This document shows, in pieces, positions 22,269 through 36,500 of a stretch of 64,000 nucleotides of DNA. The notes beneath the pieces were generated by a model. That model saw nothing but the letters and a program-made list of their open reading frames with translations. It had not been told where the DNA came from and did no database searches. The DNA is from Paragonimus westermani (lineage: Eukaryota > Platyhelminthes > Trematoda > Plagiorchiida > Troglotrematidae): the NCBI GenBank assembly GCA_008508345.1, contig QNGE01002392.1, positions 35,206 to 99,205 on the forward strand, read 5' to 3'. A program made the translations under genes and the position numbers. Positions within the stretch are counted from its first letter, which is position 1. Every line of letters begins with the position of its first letter.

Positions 22269-25200
22269 CTGGAACACAACGGAAGGTAATCGGTTCACAT
22301 ACAAATAAGTGAATGGTGGTAACAGGTTGGTCTCGCGTTTAAGCGCATTCTGTCTTGACTTTTATTTGTTTTGCACCGATTTCAACGTCGATGCTTATAT
22401 GATGGTTGGTGTTACCTAGGTTTAGCCAACAAGACGATTTTTGTGTAATCGCTATTGCCCTTGTGTCCTTCGTTTTCAAACTGGTACCACAGATGTAGTC
22501 CAGCATAGACTTGCATGGTTTATTGGACTGTTGGTAATCGACTGCTGGGCTTGCTCACTTATTAGTAACCAGGTGTGAGATCACACCGGAATGATCAGAA
22601 ACCTCGCTGTTTACCGTAAACGTCTCATACAAATGCACACAGAATCCTGATCACTATGGGCGACATTGATGATTGCTTAGTAATTTGATAGCTGATTAAC
22701 AATGTGCAAAGAAATCTATCCGTAAGTTTACTTATCTGTGGCTTGTGTAGACGTGGCTAAGGCTGCTTTTACACTACATGAGAAACGTTTCCGGTAGAAC
22801 CGCAGCTTGGAGATCAGACCAAAACCGTTTCTATAGATAGACCTCCAGCTGTTCAAGTTCTCGTATGTTAAGTAGTGTTCAACACTGTATCAACGAAAGT
22901 GGAAGGTCTGTGAGCTGCTTTGCTGTGCCATGTTCAAGTTGTATTCTGGCATTTTTGCTGGATTTTGACTTTTGACAATATGTATCATTCAGACTTCAAT
23001 CTTTGCAAGCCCAAGTAAAGTTGCCCTGTCCTGCAGTTGCAAATAATCTGGTGGTCCGGCCCTTATACGCAATGACCGTGTGCAAAACGAACCGTCACCG
23101 TAAAGACCGTTTAACTTTCATACTAACTTGTCACTAGGCTAGTCTGCATTAACCGGTTGAACAACTTGAACGTTCACTTGCACTCCTCCTGGTGCTATTT
23201 CTTTTGAGTTTACAGTTTATGAAGGTTTTTAAACCATATCGCTGAGTACTCATTGCAAGCCAATTGTGGCAGCTAACTTGAGCACTCATTTTGACTTGGG
23301 TTACGATAAAAATCTCATAGGGAAACGGATTTCTTCCCCTCCGAATAGGCATACGCATATTAGGTATTCATAAAGAAGTGTAATCGGGTGTCATTATCCG
23401 TTGTTCAAAAGTGATGGACAAATGTTGAGCTTGGGCCTAGTAGGTATCAGTAAAAATAAGATTTTATACAAATGGCTGTTTGCACACAAATGTACAGGTG
23501 AAGCCCACATCAACCACACGAAGTACGAGGTCAGTTCTAGTTTACTTCCCGTATTTATGTTAGGGATTTGCAACCTATTCAACCGATAGGTTTATTAACA
23601 TGTAGTCAACGTTATTTGATAGCTATACATATGGTTAGTCATCTTGCGCACGTCATTTTTATCAACAATGTGGTAGCTGGTTATCCTAGTGGTTGTTTCC
23701 AGGTAAGCTGACAACTTGAATGCTACATGGCAGTGCTAAATAGAGCAGATATATAACTTTGAAATGGAATTCTGAGTTCAGTCAATCAATCAAAGGTGGT
23801 CTTTCCTTGGGTTGTTTCTCCTTTTTACCTTCAATGTGCATATTCACGTTAGTTCAGAACAAGCAAACGTTTCCTCCTCATTCTTCATTTTATGTTAGAT
23901 GAGAGGTATGTAATTTCAGCCAGTTCTTGAATACAAAAAGAAACTTCATGGAAGAGAACTGAAGAAAACTGGGGGAAAGCAGTTTAGTCCGGTATTGTTG
24001 TTGTATTATACTAAATAAACATTTTACTAGGAAAACATTTCATAACCCACGTGTGCGGTAGAAAGGTAACCAGGAAACGATGTGATCCATTTTTCACATA
24101 TCCGTATATCTGGAAAAGATTGAATATTCTCAGCTAATTTCACGATGACAATATAAATGAGGACTAGGTTGAAATGTCATTAGCTCCGTTTTGTCCTCTT
24201 AGCAATTTCGAGTTCATTATAACCAAATTTCAGAATATAATACTGTCATCGCCTAACATTGGAACAAGATAGAGAATTACAAATGTTTTTAAGTTAACAG
24301 CAACAAGTTTCCACGTAAGATACAGAGGGCGAAATCTAGCGAACGGTAAATATTAACTAACACGCAAATTGGTTTGCTTCTGAGCAGTTGGGTTTACGAA
24401 ATACCAGTCAAAATACTGAAAAGTTGTACTTACCGACAAAAATGGACACTGCAATTAGAACCGATTATTCTAAGCTGAAACAACATATAAGAGAGTGATG
24501 GCGGCTACAGAAAGGTATGTAACTTTTGACAAAATAATCTTAATTCAAAGTCAAATTATCTGGCTTTTCTTTTTCCAGGTGACATGCTAATTGTCAAATT
24601 ATAATACATTTGTATTACTCCGATAGGTTAGGTCAGTTAAACTTGAATGCGATTCTATCAGAAGTCGATGACAGCGAAAAATCTGAATGGAGCACGAAAG
24701 GTCAAACATTGCGGAGTCCTCGACAAACGCAGTCCTGAACACTTGTGATGAGAAGCCAGCATGATATGGGGAAATTCTGGACGGCATACAGAAGCCTGAA
24801 AGAGTATCATTCTCACTGCTGCTCAAAGATATCGCAGTGTTTAAGCTTAATTAACCAGCACTTATCGAAGAGTCGAGCTAGTTCTCAAACTCCCGAAAAT
24901 AGCGATCAGTGAATTCCCATAAGCACTTCCCTGCCAGAGCCATGCCTCCCCAAGGACATACACATCGTTTCTGACTACTGGGTTTGGCGGAAGTACTCTT
25001 GGCTACTGTTTTTATTTCTACTTTCTCACACTCAATGCGCAAGTTGTCCTCGATAAATTATGCCTCACTGGTGAACGTGGCAACAGACGGATTGGGGAGT
25101 TCAATCTTACATTTTTGTCAAGCGGTTCCATACTTCAGCTTCATCCGACTGGTCATGCCTACGGATTTCATGGTTGAATTGCAACATCTAAGTTATCAGC

Positions 25201-26272
25201 TTTTTGGCATGGACAATAAACTTTGAAACGGGCCAGAGTTCAAGAAGTAAGTCAATATTGAATGAGATTCTGAATACAGATTGTACATGCCTTTGTCAAT
25301 TTGATGAAAATGATGATTTTGCACATAAGTCATGCGGAGTGTGATATATTTTGGCCCGTCTACTTGCTACTGGTGACATTCTGCGTAGACTGAACGTGAT
25401 TTGGTGCTGTTCCTGTAGAATACTTACCAGGTATTTTTAGGGGTCTGATAATAAGCAACGCACTATGAACAACTATTAATACACGCTGAGAATATATATG
25501 ATCCACCTCTACCGATAAATCCGCAAGCTTATGTTGTGTGAGAAGGCCAGAAAATATTGCTCATGAACAAGTCATTTTCATTGCAGACGCTAGCCATGTA
25601 ATATATCTGCGTTTATGTGTACGTCAGACAGTGTTGCGAATATAAATATTCCGTCACAAACAAAACTTCAGACTGGATACAAACGACGCCTTTACAGAGT
25701 CGGTTATACGTTAATACAAAATGCTGTGCTCTTTGAATTGTGCATTATACGACTGGCTAGTTGTGCATCCGGAGAAAGCTTGAGTGGACTGACAAGGCAT
25801 TAGCAGTCTGAAGGTGATTAGAACCTGAGCTGCTGGGAAATAGGTGTCGTCAACTGACCAGTGTTCTACTCAACGTCTAGCACAAACAGTTGTTTCGCAT
25901 TTGAAAGAATACCATTGTTATACCAAAAATCCTAATCATGTCTACTCTTAAACACTGTGCAAATATTTCATCCTGAATGAATACGTATTCTCAAATATGT
26001 GCAGGCTAGGTACTTGCGTTCGTGTTGCGTCATGAGAATATGAGGTGCACTTGATACAGGCTTCTCGATTTCCCGTGCTGCAATGAAATCATGTGTTTAC
26101 TTGACCTTTTTTGATCTCTGTGAAAGCATACTCCATGTTCTGGGCTCTCAAATGCCGCTTGGTCTTATCTGTATACGGTGTTTCGCATTCACGTCAATAT
26201 ACTTAGTTGACATCCGATTTATCGCAGTCGGGTACCGGGTGCTTCATACAGGTGGTTGAGATCCGGGATGTT
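22269..26272. other. No supported gene
   Basis: Would contain the promoter and 5' untranslated exons of the receptor if its start is nearby, but I cannot identify them. Short frames (23401-23589, 24599-24826, 24984-25226) lack domains. At 24498 an ATGGCGGCTACAGAAAG is followed by a good donor (GTATGT) and, about 65 bases on, by a strong acceptor (CTTTTTCCAG). The joined product stops at once, so if the intron is real its transcript would be non-coding here. Confidence 0.4.
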
Positions 26273-26596
26273 TCAAGCAGCATCGCTGGGAAAACCGCAC
26301 TGCGTGTTTCTACGACAGAACGCTCTTAAGGAGAAGACGAATAAACAGCCTTCTGGACAGTATGCTGCCTTGAATTCTTGAGGCAATGGCAATGGTTCAG
26401 AAGTAATATTTGGCTGTAAGGTGGTGTATAACGAAGCTGTGTCACCTCGAAGTGTCTTCGGTGCAAATACACCTAGCCCAAATTTTAAACGGGCGAACCA
26501 AACTTTGTTTGCAGGATCGGGGTGCAAAGCTTTCAAAATGTAGGTAACGACCGTTCCAAATGCTCCTGCTATGGACGCTACTTTGACCTGAATCAT
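26273..26596 (-). CDS. 107-codon open frame, unknown (possible retroelement remnant)
   Basis: An ATG at 26596 opens 107 codons. The region is richer in G+C than its surroundings and the translation has the balanced composition of real protein. I see no catalytic motif. It lies at the downstream end of a 4-kb minus-strand stretch that begins with the repeat at 30229-30530. One reading is that it is the tail of a decayed retroelement on that strand, but no reverse transcriptase motif is visible to support this. Confidence 0.25.
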   Translation of the reverse strand: MIQVKVASIAGAFGTVVTYILKALHPDPANKVWFARLKFGLGVFAPKTLRGDTASLYTTLQPNITSEPLPLPQEFKAAYCPEGCLFVFSLRAFCRRNTQCGFPSDAA

Positions 26597-29500
26597 TCAA
26601 ACTTCTCTTTGATCGCTGAAATGCACATGTCGATGCAACAGATTCATTTGACCCACTAAACTCTGCGTGACTGTCTGTGATGAGAAAATGACTTATTGTT
26701 TGTATGGCTGCGTTGGGGATAACTAACCTACTGCTTCTTCGACAAGCTTTGCTGAGAAGGTTTTCGCCAAGATAGGGCTAAGGCAACAATTCATGGTTAC
26801 TATTGGGTAGGTTGTATAAGTGATTTATACTGACCTCTACAACGTCTGAATTGGTGCAGATTCATCACGTTATGATCCATCTGAGCAACATATGTTCACC
26901 AGAAAGTGACATTGTTTCAGTACTCTTGAGAGCATGCAAAGTGATGCAGGCCTGCTGAAACAAAACGGGGCTGCCACAATGTTCCTCAAATCAATACATT
27001 CACCAACAGCTACGTAAGCATGCACTGCTATAGGCTGAGTGAGCTAGGAATATACCATTGTGGATTAGTGCCTCAAGTTATAGCGATCATGCCGGTGCCC
27101 ATAATTTTCTTATACTTCGTATTTCAGGGTGTGGCTCTGCATACATATTACTGAGTTGTCGATCGACAGGGCAGTGTTTGCAGTAAGGTGTAAAAATTAC
27201 CCTAGTCTATCGTAACAGCCTCGGCAAATGTTGAAGTATTGAATGGAACGTGAAATTGGTAGTGGTATGGCGATAGCAGATAGTAACGCTATTACAGCCG
27301 TCTGTTTTTAGTGTCAGGGAAAGAACACAAACGCCAAACGTCTGGTTGTAAATCACTAGTCGACAACACTCAGAATCTGATACCCATTCAGGAGAGGGAT
27401 CTGCGATCTGATAACTAGAATCGGATGATGAAAAAAAACACCGATCAGTCCGTATGGGGAATCAAGCAAAACAGAAGCTGAATGCTCCTAGGCAGAGTTG
27501 TACATTTTCTATACCTGACCTATACGATCCAAATCACTGAGCTCTTAATTAGTGATTCATAGAGACTGAGATGTGTTGAATGCCACCGTCCACGAGTGTA
27601 TCCCTGAATTTATTTTGGTAGACCAACACCTCACAATATACATTTTAAGAAACAGGCAGCAACACTGGTTGCGTTTGAACCGTCTGCGTCCCCATGCAAT
27701 TCAAATCCTGTGACTTCAGATGGTGTGCACCAACTTAGAGGAAAAGTAACACCAGACGGCAGGCTCAGTTTGGAATTCCGTTTGATCAACTCTCAGAACT
27801 CAGTCGGGTATCAGAGTATGCTCACGGGCGGTTCGAAGGCATGCTAGTAGATCTTGAACGTCAACACATGGTTAATTCTTCCATACCAGACATGGTCCTT
27901 ACTCGAAAACCCACAGATGCCTTGTACAGACTGAGGTGTCTCATGAAATTTCGTAACTGTGAAGCCAGAATAAACCCTGACGTAGTGGCTCTCGAAAAAG
28001 TTGACTGCGTTTGTGGATACTCACCAGATTTCGTTGCGTGTGAGCTGTCTATCACCGACTTGATGGGGTCAGTAGATCAATACTGATGTTGACAACACGG
28101 AAGGGGACCGTAGATAAATCAAGTACACCTCTAGGTCCTAGTTGAAATCATTCATTATACGGGTACAACACCGGAAGTAGTATGCGATTTACGATCAAAA
28201 TTTGCCATGGGCACACCATCTCATTCATGGTTGTTGCCACATATCAGGTCGGTCGACGGGGTAAACTCCGCCTACATGACTACTCACTGAATCAATTGAT
28301 TTTTATGTTGACATGCCGTGAATCGGCACAACTAACTCGCAACTGAGTTGTTATCTACAAATTTTAACATCCGCCGTTCTTAATTGAAAATGATTGGTCG
28401 GGGCTCATCTGGTAGACAGCCCGACAAATGGCAAACGCGAAAATGATCGTATGCTCCCGGTTACCTTTGAACACCAAACAAAGTACGTGTATTACCATAC
28501 CGTATGACAACTGACTATATGTAATCAACACATCCATTACTGAATGACACCACCAATTACCGCTGTGATGACCCAGCAGGCAATGTTACCGAGAGTCAAA
28601 GAAAAATCCATATTCCAATGAACAGCGGTCGTCTACACTCACAGTGTCATGTACTCGCAAATGTATAGCTCCCCGAATGTCGCGAGGTTTGTTCACTTTT
28701 GATATCAACAGTATCTTTGTCTAACTCACCGTAAAACAAGCTAGGAAGGTGGTCTGCCCAACCTCTTCAGCTGGTACAGAAGTCAGTGGCTAGAAGAACG
28801 GTGCGAGGTGGTCTTGAGCCAACTGGCTATCTTGACGTGTTGGGCAGTAAAAACAAAACTTTGACAGCTATGGACATAAGTTCAAGATTCAGACGTTTAA
28901 TATAATGTCATCATATCAACTCAAACCACGTGTACACTGGATTGCTTACAAATAGATCAGAACGTCTACTGGTACTGTCATTTTCCGCGTCCAAATATCA
29001 GGCCGTATACAAAAACACGGTTTTGCTATTAACAGTCCGCTTGACCCTATGTTAGCCAATAATCCCCTGTCAAATTGGAGCAGAACACAGATAGTATCAC
29101 TAGTCGAGCCCAACTCTCCTGGCCTTATCTTGTTATCTATCGGCGCTAAGAAAAAGGCAGCAGCCATATATAACTCAGTAATCCAAACGAATTTCAAACT
29201 CAGCTTTACCATTAAGCAATGGAATGTTTTATCTCAGGTGTTCTTAGATAGTTGCATCTTTCGTAGCAACGGCAACATGCTGTGGATCGTCTACGGAAAA
29301 ACCCATTTGAACATGGCCAAATCCGATCGTTCACATTGTGCGTCTGATAACGTACAAGAGCGAATTAGCGGTCATTCTGTTTTAACATGCTAAAGACATG
29401 TGCTCGAGAAAAACGGTGGTCAAACAGAAAATGACCGTTGGCAGACATTTGCTCGGAATTTCAGCGGGCAGAAACTAGTTGTCGCAATGAATTCCACGGT

Positions 29501-30228
29501 TTCCAAGAGGAACAGCTACATTTCTCTGTCATTACACGGCAACACAAATACCGTTGCGCTGAAAACCGTCCGAAGAAGGCTGAGGCACACATTTTAAATA
29601 TCCTAGCGGGTCATAGTGTGTTCTACCACCCGAATCCCAGTACTACCGTCGAAGTCGGCGCTACAGATCAATGCCAAAATTTGCCTCACATACGTATTCT
29701 CAGGCGTATACCGGACCACTCACGTAGGTAGAAAAAAGCCGGAATTAAGCGTTCGTATTAGACCCCACAGTCCACCTTCCAGTATCGGAAAATGTTTTTA
29801 GAGCAAAGGGAACCAAACAATTAGCAACTCAATATAAGGGCAAGAACGTCATGAGTAAAAACGTACACAACACTCTAACACATTAGTATCACAGTTCTGA
29901 TATAACAGCTGACCGACAGTGATGTGTGTAGTGGACAGCGACAAGTGTAAATCCGATTGAGACTGTTTTACGAAAACAAGGATGGAGTATTCAATTGAAC
30001 GCCGTTCACCTCAGCACTGGTCGATGTTCGACATCTCATGGTTTTCGACCAGCTGTTTTTGACTCGATGAATCGGATGAAGAGGGGAGGCTGAATTAATA
30101 GTGGCATGAATCCACGAGATATGCCACCGTTGCGCTGATGAGTCTTTCAGTGATTCACGTCGGATGCTGCTCACGGACATGTCCAGATAAGCATCAGACC
30201 ACGTGACCAACTTACCTAGTTCTTCGGT
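26597..30228. other. Coding-like but unassigned region
   Basis: Several frames of 80-115 codons occur on both strands (27841-28086 and 29049-29393 plus; 28946-29212 minus), and a minus-strand frame across about 27420-27000 is nearly open. Composition resembles old coding DNA more than intron. Together with the repeat at its right edge this may be a decayed retroelement. I could not find YXDD, integrase or protease motifs. Confidence 0.3.
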
Positions 30229-30530
30229 AACAAATAAACATGCATACACAAAAGGACATCTTGGCACATAATATGCAGACTGGGAGTTCAGAAGTGAATT
30301 AGCTGTTCCAATTTCGATGGGTGTGTGAGGATATCTAGTTTGTTTTCAACAATATTGACACAAATATTCAGACGTTTTCTAGTGAGGTATTTTTGGCCGA
30401 GGATTATTTCTCCATGATGATATGACTTGGTGCGATCAGAAGGCGACAGGCGACAAAGAAGTGGCGTCATCGATCGGTCTGTAGGTGTTCACAAGCCCAT
30501 CTACCTTACACGTGTACCATATGGTTAACT
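30229..30530 (-). repeat. Interspersed repeat of about 300 bp, copy 2
   Basis: Reverse-complement partner of 412-715. The central part (30285-30515) is nearly identical. The reading frame present in both copies ends here at about 30288, while copy 1 continues. Flanks are unrelated beyond the shared block, so this is a dispersed element rather than a segmental duplication. The sequence to its left (29968-30267) is open on the minus strand but unassigned. Confidence 0.75.
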
Positions 30531-33500
30531 ACACTACGTAACAGAACACTCGTGACCTCCGTGGTTCGCCAGGTGCTAGCCAATAACAACTGGAAACCAG
30601 TCCTCTGTGTGAAGGCAGGCATGTTCAACAATCCCAGATTGCCCTGATGCCTGATGCACATTGGTGTTCATGTGGTTACTGACTACATGATTCCTATTTA
30701 ACATTTACTGCATAAGTCGGTATAATGTTGTATGTAAGATAAATCGAAATGCTCCCTAGAGATACATGTGCAAGGAACTGGCTCAGACTTTGTCGTTCCA
30801 ACTGCAGCGTGACTTAGGTGACTTGACTAGTAGCCTTATATCGTTTTAGCACTTACGTCAACCGTGACCGTAAGGTTTATAATGCATGAGAAATTGAACG
30901 GATCATGCAAAGTCAGAACGGTGCATATAAACCAAAGTAGTGAATCCGAAATTCAAAATTGGTATAAGAAATCGTTCATCAACGTGAATGCATGTTGCTT
31001 TTGAGAACCTAAGTGCGGGTACAGTCACGCATTCAAAAAAAGTGCAATCGATTTTAAAACATTATCCCCGATAAAGTTACAGAACTTTGCAGCAATCAGA
31101 TTGGTTCGTAATTTCTCTTTTTTTTAACTGGTCAGCTAACTCTAATGTGAGCACTCGACCGTAGGCCAAGGACTTCTCTCACCGCTTTGAAATCTCTCTA
31201 TTTGTTCCCATGGATATATATCCCGCAACGTGAACGCATCACTCCTCTTCACTTAAATTCGGACAACAGCTAACATTTTTATCATATTGGCTCACTGTTT
31301 CAACCCGGATAATTTCACAAACTTCTGAATCGTAGTGCAAAATTCAAAGCGAAAGTTTCAATTCATTCTGGGTTACCGCTAGTCGAGAAGAGGGATAGAT
31401 TAACTTTGTTGGTTTGTTGTGTTGGTTCGCACCTATTCAGTATCAGGTATCTTTTGATCACCTCAACTTAGAATAAACAAATCATCTGATGTTCCACGGC
31501 TTATTGGTTACACCTCAACTATAGTCTGCCGGTGTATTCAATCATTATCTCAGTTGAGGTGATGGATTGTTTGAAATAGTCAGTATTCATCAGATCAACT
31601 TGCATTGACAATGTTAAGTAGTATGCCAAAGATGCGTTTGTATACACGATAGCCAACCGTGGTGTTGAGCCACAAGCAGCAAGAACAATTTAATTTACTT
31701 ATGACTCAGTTAGGAGTGGCTTCATTTTAAATAAAATCACGTGAATAAGGTCAAAGTAACGCCTGCAATGTCAGAGATGAAGTGTTTTATCGGAACATCG
31801 GTTCTGGTGTTGTATGACTGGGGTCAGATTGAGAACTAAAAGTTCAATCGAATCAAACGCTTTCTGCACATACAGAATCAGCAGACAGCGGAGGGTACGT
31901 TGCCAAATATATTTTGTTCACGCAAACCAATTAAACAAATGATGATTGCAGCGGTGTACACAATTAATCGAGGTGAAATGAGGCAAATCATAGAGGTTTG
32001 AAGTAAAGATCACAATACCAATATAAACTATTTCAAATGTAGTCAAGTAAGAGTTATCGAACCTGTGTTTATCTTAGTCAGCTTTCACTGATGTAGCAAA
32101 GTAGACCTACAGCATCATATTTCGGTCGCGAGTATGAGTCCCAAAGCGATTTTTTTCTGACTTCTGCATTTTTTGACTCAGGGCGATTTGAAGCTGACTC
32201 TGGTTGATTCTAGTCTAATCAACGGTTGAGAGTATTCCACATATATTAAGATTGCTGGAAAATGTTGTTGAAGATGATAACAGATCACCCAATGAAAATC
32301 TGTTTGCCACATTGTACTCCAGATTTCTCATTACTTACCACCTACTGGATCGATTTACGATAAGTCCGCCTAGAATATTCGCTTTTGTCCAACCGATATT
32401 TATTGGATGCAAAGCAATCTATTTACAAATTAGTCTTAACCTTACTCACACAATATTGCTAGTTAAGGGAGAACAGATTGTCATGATTCTGTAATATTGT
32501 ATAGACTCGAAGAAGTGATGATTAACACGCCTAAGCCAGGGAGGCTGAACTGGAAATGTTATTATTGGGGAGATTTAGATCAGAGAAATTTTGTGAATTA
32601 AATCAGCGGATATTAAATTATCTTGTCAAATGGGTTGCAGATTGTAACCAACATTTGATTAAACGCGTTGATCCTTTCAGTCATGGACATTTATAAGAAA
32701 ATAAACACTGAATTATATACCGAACACAGTATTTTGCCAATTTGAGCTCCGCTAATATCCTTCGAGTAAGGCTTCCAATTTGTGCACAGTTCCATGTTCT
32801 GTATCACTGAGCTGCACGATACACAATGATTATAGTATTTGCCTCTTACTAGTATAACCGCCTTCTTATATTAAGCATCGTTGCTCAAAAAGCTACTGAC
32901 ATGTTAAATAGGCAATTGGTTTTGACCGAATTGAGGAAACGTTATGTCAAGCTACCTGAAAAAAGATAACGAGAACATTATTAAGTGTGCTATCTGAATA
33001 ACTGAAAACCAAATTATTGCTAATGAGCTAAAGTGATCTGGTGCTTGAATGAACCAAGCCAAATGAGGTCAGATGAGGTAGTGACCCAAATTTCCCCAAG
33101 TAAACAATTCAGTCGAAGTCTAGCTCCTCGTTTTGGCAAATCTAAACATTAATATTAAAGCAGAGCATGGATTAAACCGGTATTTGGTGATTATTTACCA
33201 AAAACATTGTAAATCATCTCTCTGGATTGAAAAAACATGATCAATTTTATGACGTACGTAGGCAACTTTGCTTTGTTTCTATGTAACTTCCCCAGACCGG
33301 AAGTTTACTTTGAGAAATGTTAGATGATTTTTTCAGTGCAACATGCACGACAGTATACAATGACAAATCAGGTGCTCCAACGTTTGCGTTCACTCACACT
33401 ACGATAGATACACGGATTAGAATTCATTCGACAAAGTTTCACAATCAAAAGTTCTCATCTATTTATTCGCGTTAGTCGTTATCCTTCAAAGAACAAGTTT

Positions 33501-36500
33501 GCAAACGATAGAACACTTGAAACTATTCGGGCCTGATAGTGTGTTAATGATACATACCTGGACGTTCTTGTGAAAAGTAACAGTCACTGTTCAGTTGTAA
33601 TTCCATTTCTTAGAATACAACTATGCCGCGAAATATATGCCATGCTTCATACGTTCCACGTAGTTCTGGCTGGTAAGTAAGTCTTGAATCAACCACTGAA
33701 AATACAATTCCTAAATGAGTTAAAGCCAGCAGTAGATAGTGTCGAGAACTTCTGCAACTAGTTTGTCGCCATTTTTGGCATCCACGTAAGCACAGGGATT
33801 TCAGATCTCGGAGTTGGTGACAATTGTTAAATTCGTGATCTGTTTAGTTTCTTTACCAGCAAGACAGGGAAATGACTTCTGAGGAGTTGGAAACAGGTGT
33901 TTCCCCAAATAAATCTGTGGAATAAGTCAACGCTGAGGTCGACTGAACAGATTTTAATAAGGTAGGCAGAGAAGAGCGCTAGAGAGGTACATTCTGACCA
34001 AAAGGAACACATGGCTAAGATGAAGAACCTTCTTTAAGGTATCGGCAAACTTTGGCAGGACAAAATGACCGATAACCCAGAAAGATGTCTGGAGAGTACT
34101 TTGGAAACTTCTTAAAATACATTTCATAGACAAGACAAGTGCAAGCTTTGTGTCGATCTGTGATACGTTAGATATGGCCTCCATCACGACGTTAAAATAA
34201 ACCAGCTTAATATCAGTCTCTCGGATGAAGGTGCAGCTATTTTCAAAAACAAAATCCTACCGTCTTTGCTGGTTCCAGTCTAGATACCAGGCCAACCATG
34301 TAAGTAAAACGGGACAACAGTTGGGCAGGTGCGTATTCAAAAATGTTTCAGCCTGATATGTAGGAAAAATTGAACAGACCCCGTTGTTGCGCAACAAGTA
34401 CGTTGCCAAATGCCAGCACCAGCAATCTCACGTTAATTTCTGATCACTAAACATAGGACCACTTCTACTCATGCCTGCACAATCATGGACGTAGCCAACA
34501 ACCGACGACTGCCCCACTTTGTTGTTATTCTCACATTGTAAGCATTATTCCGCCAAAAAGTATGGTCATCAATGAGAAACCGTGGTGATAAGTGAATTTC
34601 ACTGTTTGTGTGTGCGTCCCTTGTTTTGTGTGTATGAGTTGTGCGTGTGTGTGTGTGGTCACACCTTCCTCACTAATTTTGCTCGATCGTGCTGTATAAA
34701 CACCAAAATTACAGTGTGTACCTGATAAGATGCAACAAAGTCTTTGAACAATAAATTTGCGCAGCCTGTTTTTGACTTCCGCTTACAAGCTTCTTTCGAG
34801 AAACAACTGTTTACTCTTTATAAAACACGTATTGTTTCAACCAGCACAGTGTCCAACCATATGCAATCTGAGCGCAATTACTAGCTGTGTGATACTTGCA
34901 GAAATCGATTTATAGGATGACATAAAAATCCAGTTAACTTCACCATCCGCGCCAACTGCCTTTTGCAGATTATATCCATAGTATCCAGTTACGGTTTTGA
35001 AGATCCAATCCTTAAATATTCTGTATTTACCTGTAACAAAAATATTCTTTGTGACAACTCCGATAATCAAAATGGTGACCACAGTTTTTGGAATGGTAGT
35101 GATTATGCTGCAGGAGAACACAGGTGTTGCAGATGCTCGCATTCTGAAGGCATCAGGATCACAAAAATCGGAATTATCACATGAAACTCCCGCATTAAAA
35201 CAACACATTCCGAAAGGGAAATACTAAGGTGGAAACACTTTCAAACGTTTCTGATGATTGACCATGAAAATTTGAAACAGGAAAATTTACTGTTCCTGCC
35301 AAGACTAATTGCAAAACATTGATGAAAGACTTTTTGAATGTCGCGCCTTATTCCGTGCCGCACCTCAGGTCTTGTCTCAGCTCGTGTGGTTTTTCAAGAT
35401 TGCGAAAAAACCTTCAAATTGTTCCCACGAGTGTCGGCACGGGCCCTAACTAAGAGATTTTTCATATAACTATGTGTCTGAAACTTTCTTTCAACATTTT
35501 CTCGGAAAGAGGGTCTTACCTTTAGGTGTGCGGCTTATTTACATTCCGTCATTTTCAATGGGCACACAACCCTGACGTTCCAGTATGTGATACCTTTTGC
35601 CATAAATTATTCCGACTTGAGGGTTTTCACTTAGAATTTACCACCAAATGTTTTCACCGGAAATTATATGGTATCGAAACCAGAGGCAACGATTAAGTCA
35701 CAATATGTTGGCGATTTTGAGTTCTCATAGACATCTTGAATAGATGGCGTTTATTCATGCTATTGAAGCTTGAAAATGTTACACATGGAATATACTAATG
35801 ATCTACATGCCAGAGGTGTTCGCGTGACCACTGTTCTGAAGTCTGAGAGAGCTGAAAGGTAAGCACCCTCAACTCAGTTCTCCCAAATCTAATTCATAAG
35901 TCAATAAGAAAAGAAAAATCATGATGGATTGTCGGTCCGGGCATAAGCGTTTTTTACATTATAAATCCTACAATTACTGCAGAAAACGATTTTTCACGAC
36001 GTTCATGCAATTACTCTTCCGTGCATAAGAGAAAAAACAATTTCTTAATACTGTAAAGAAAATCATTACGTTGATTTTATGTGTACATCAATTTTCAAAA
36101 CGATTATTGCCTGGACCAGCAGAAAAACAATACCCGTCAAACTAATGTCACTGGTGAGTCCTGTCTAACAACAGCAAGCAATTTGGTGGCAACATGCCAG
36201 AGGATACCCAACACCCGGTCTTCACGGGCTCATTCTAACTGTTATTCCTGTCAGTAGAATTGCCAATTTTGCGTACCGACACAAATCATCGCAATTCGCA
36301 GATGGCCATCTATCCAGTCAACATTATTACAACTTCCAAATCCACGTGATCAGTAATAAGCTTATGACGATGTATAACGTTGTATCACTTCGTTTGTAGT
36401 CGTTGGTTTTAAAATTTTGTCTTCCTGCTCTCATCTAGAAGGCTTAACGCGTGCTTTCACTTTCTATTATCACTAATCAGTCAATAGATCATAAAGCTGC

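Noticed and set aside
24498..24590. ATGGCGGCTACAGAAAG with good donor and acceptor 65 bases apart, possible gene start
   Set aside because: All frames after the acceptor stop within a few codons.
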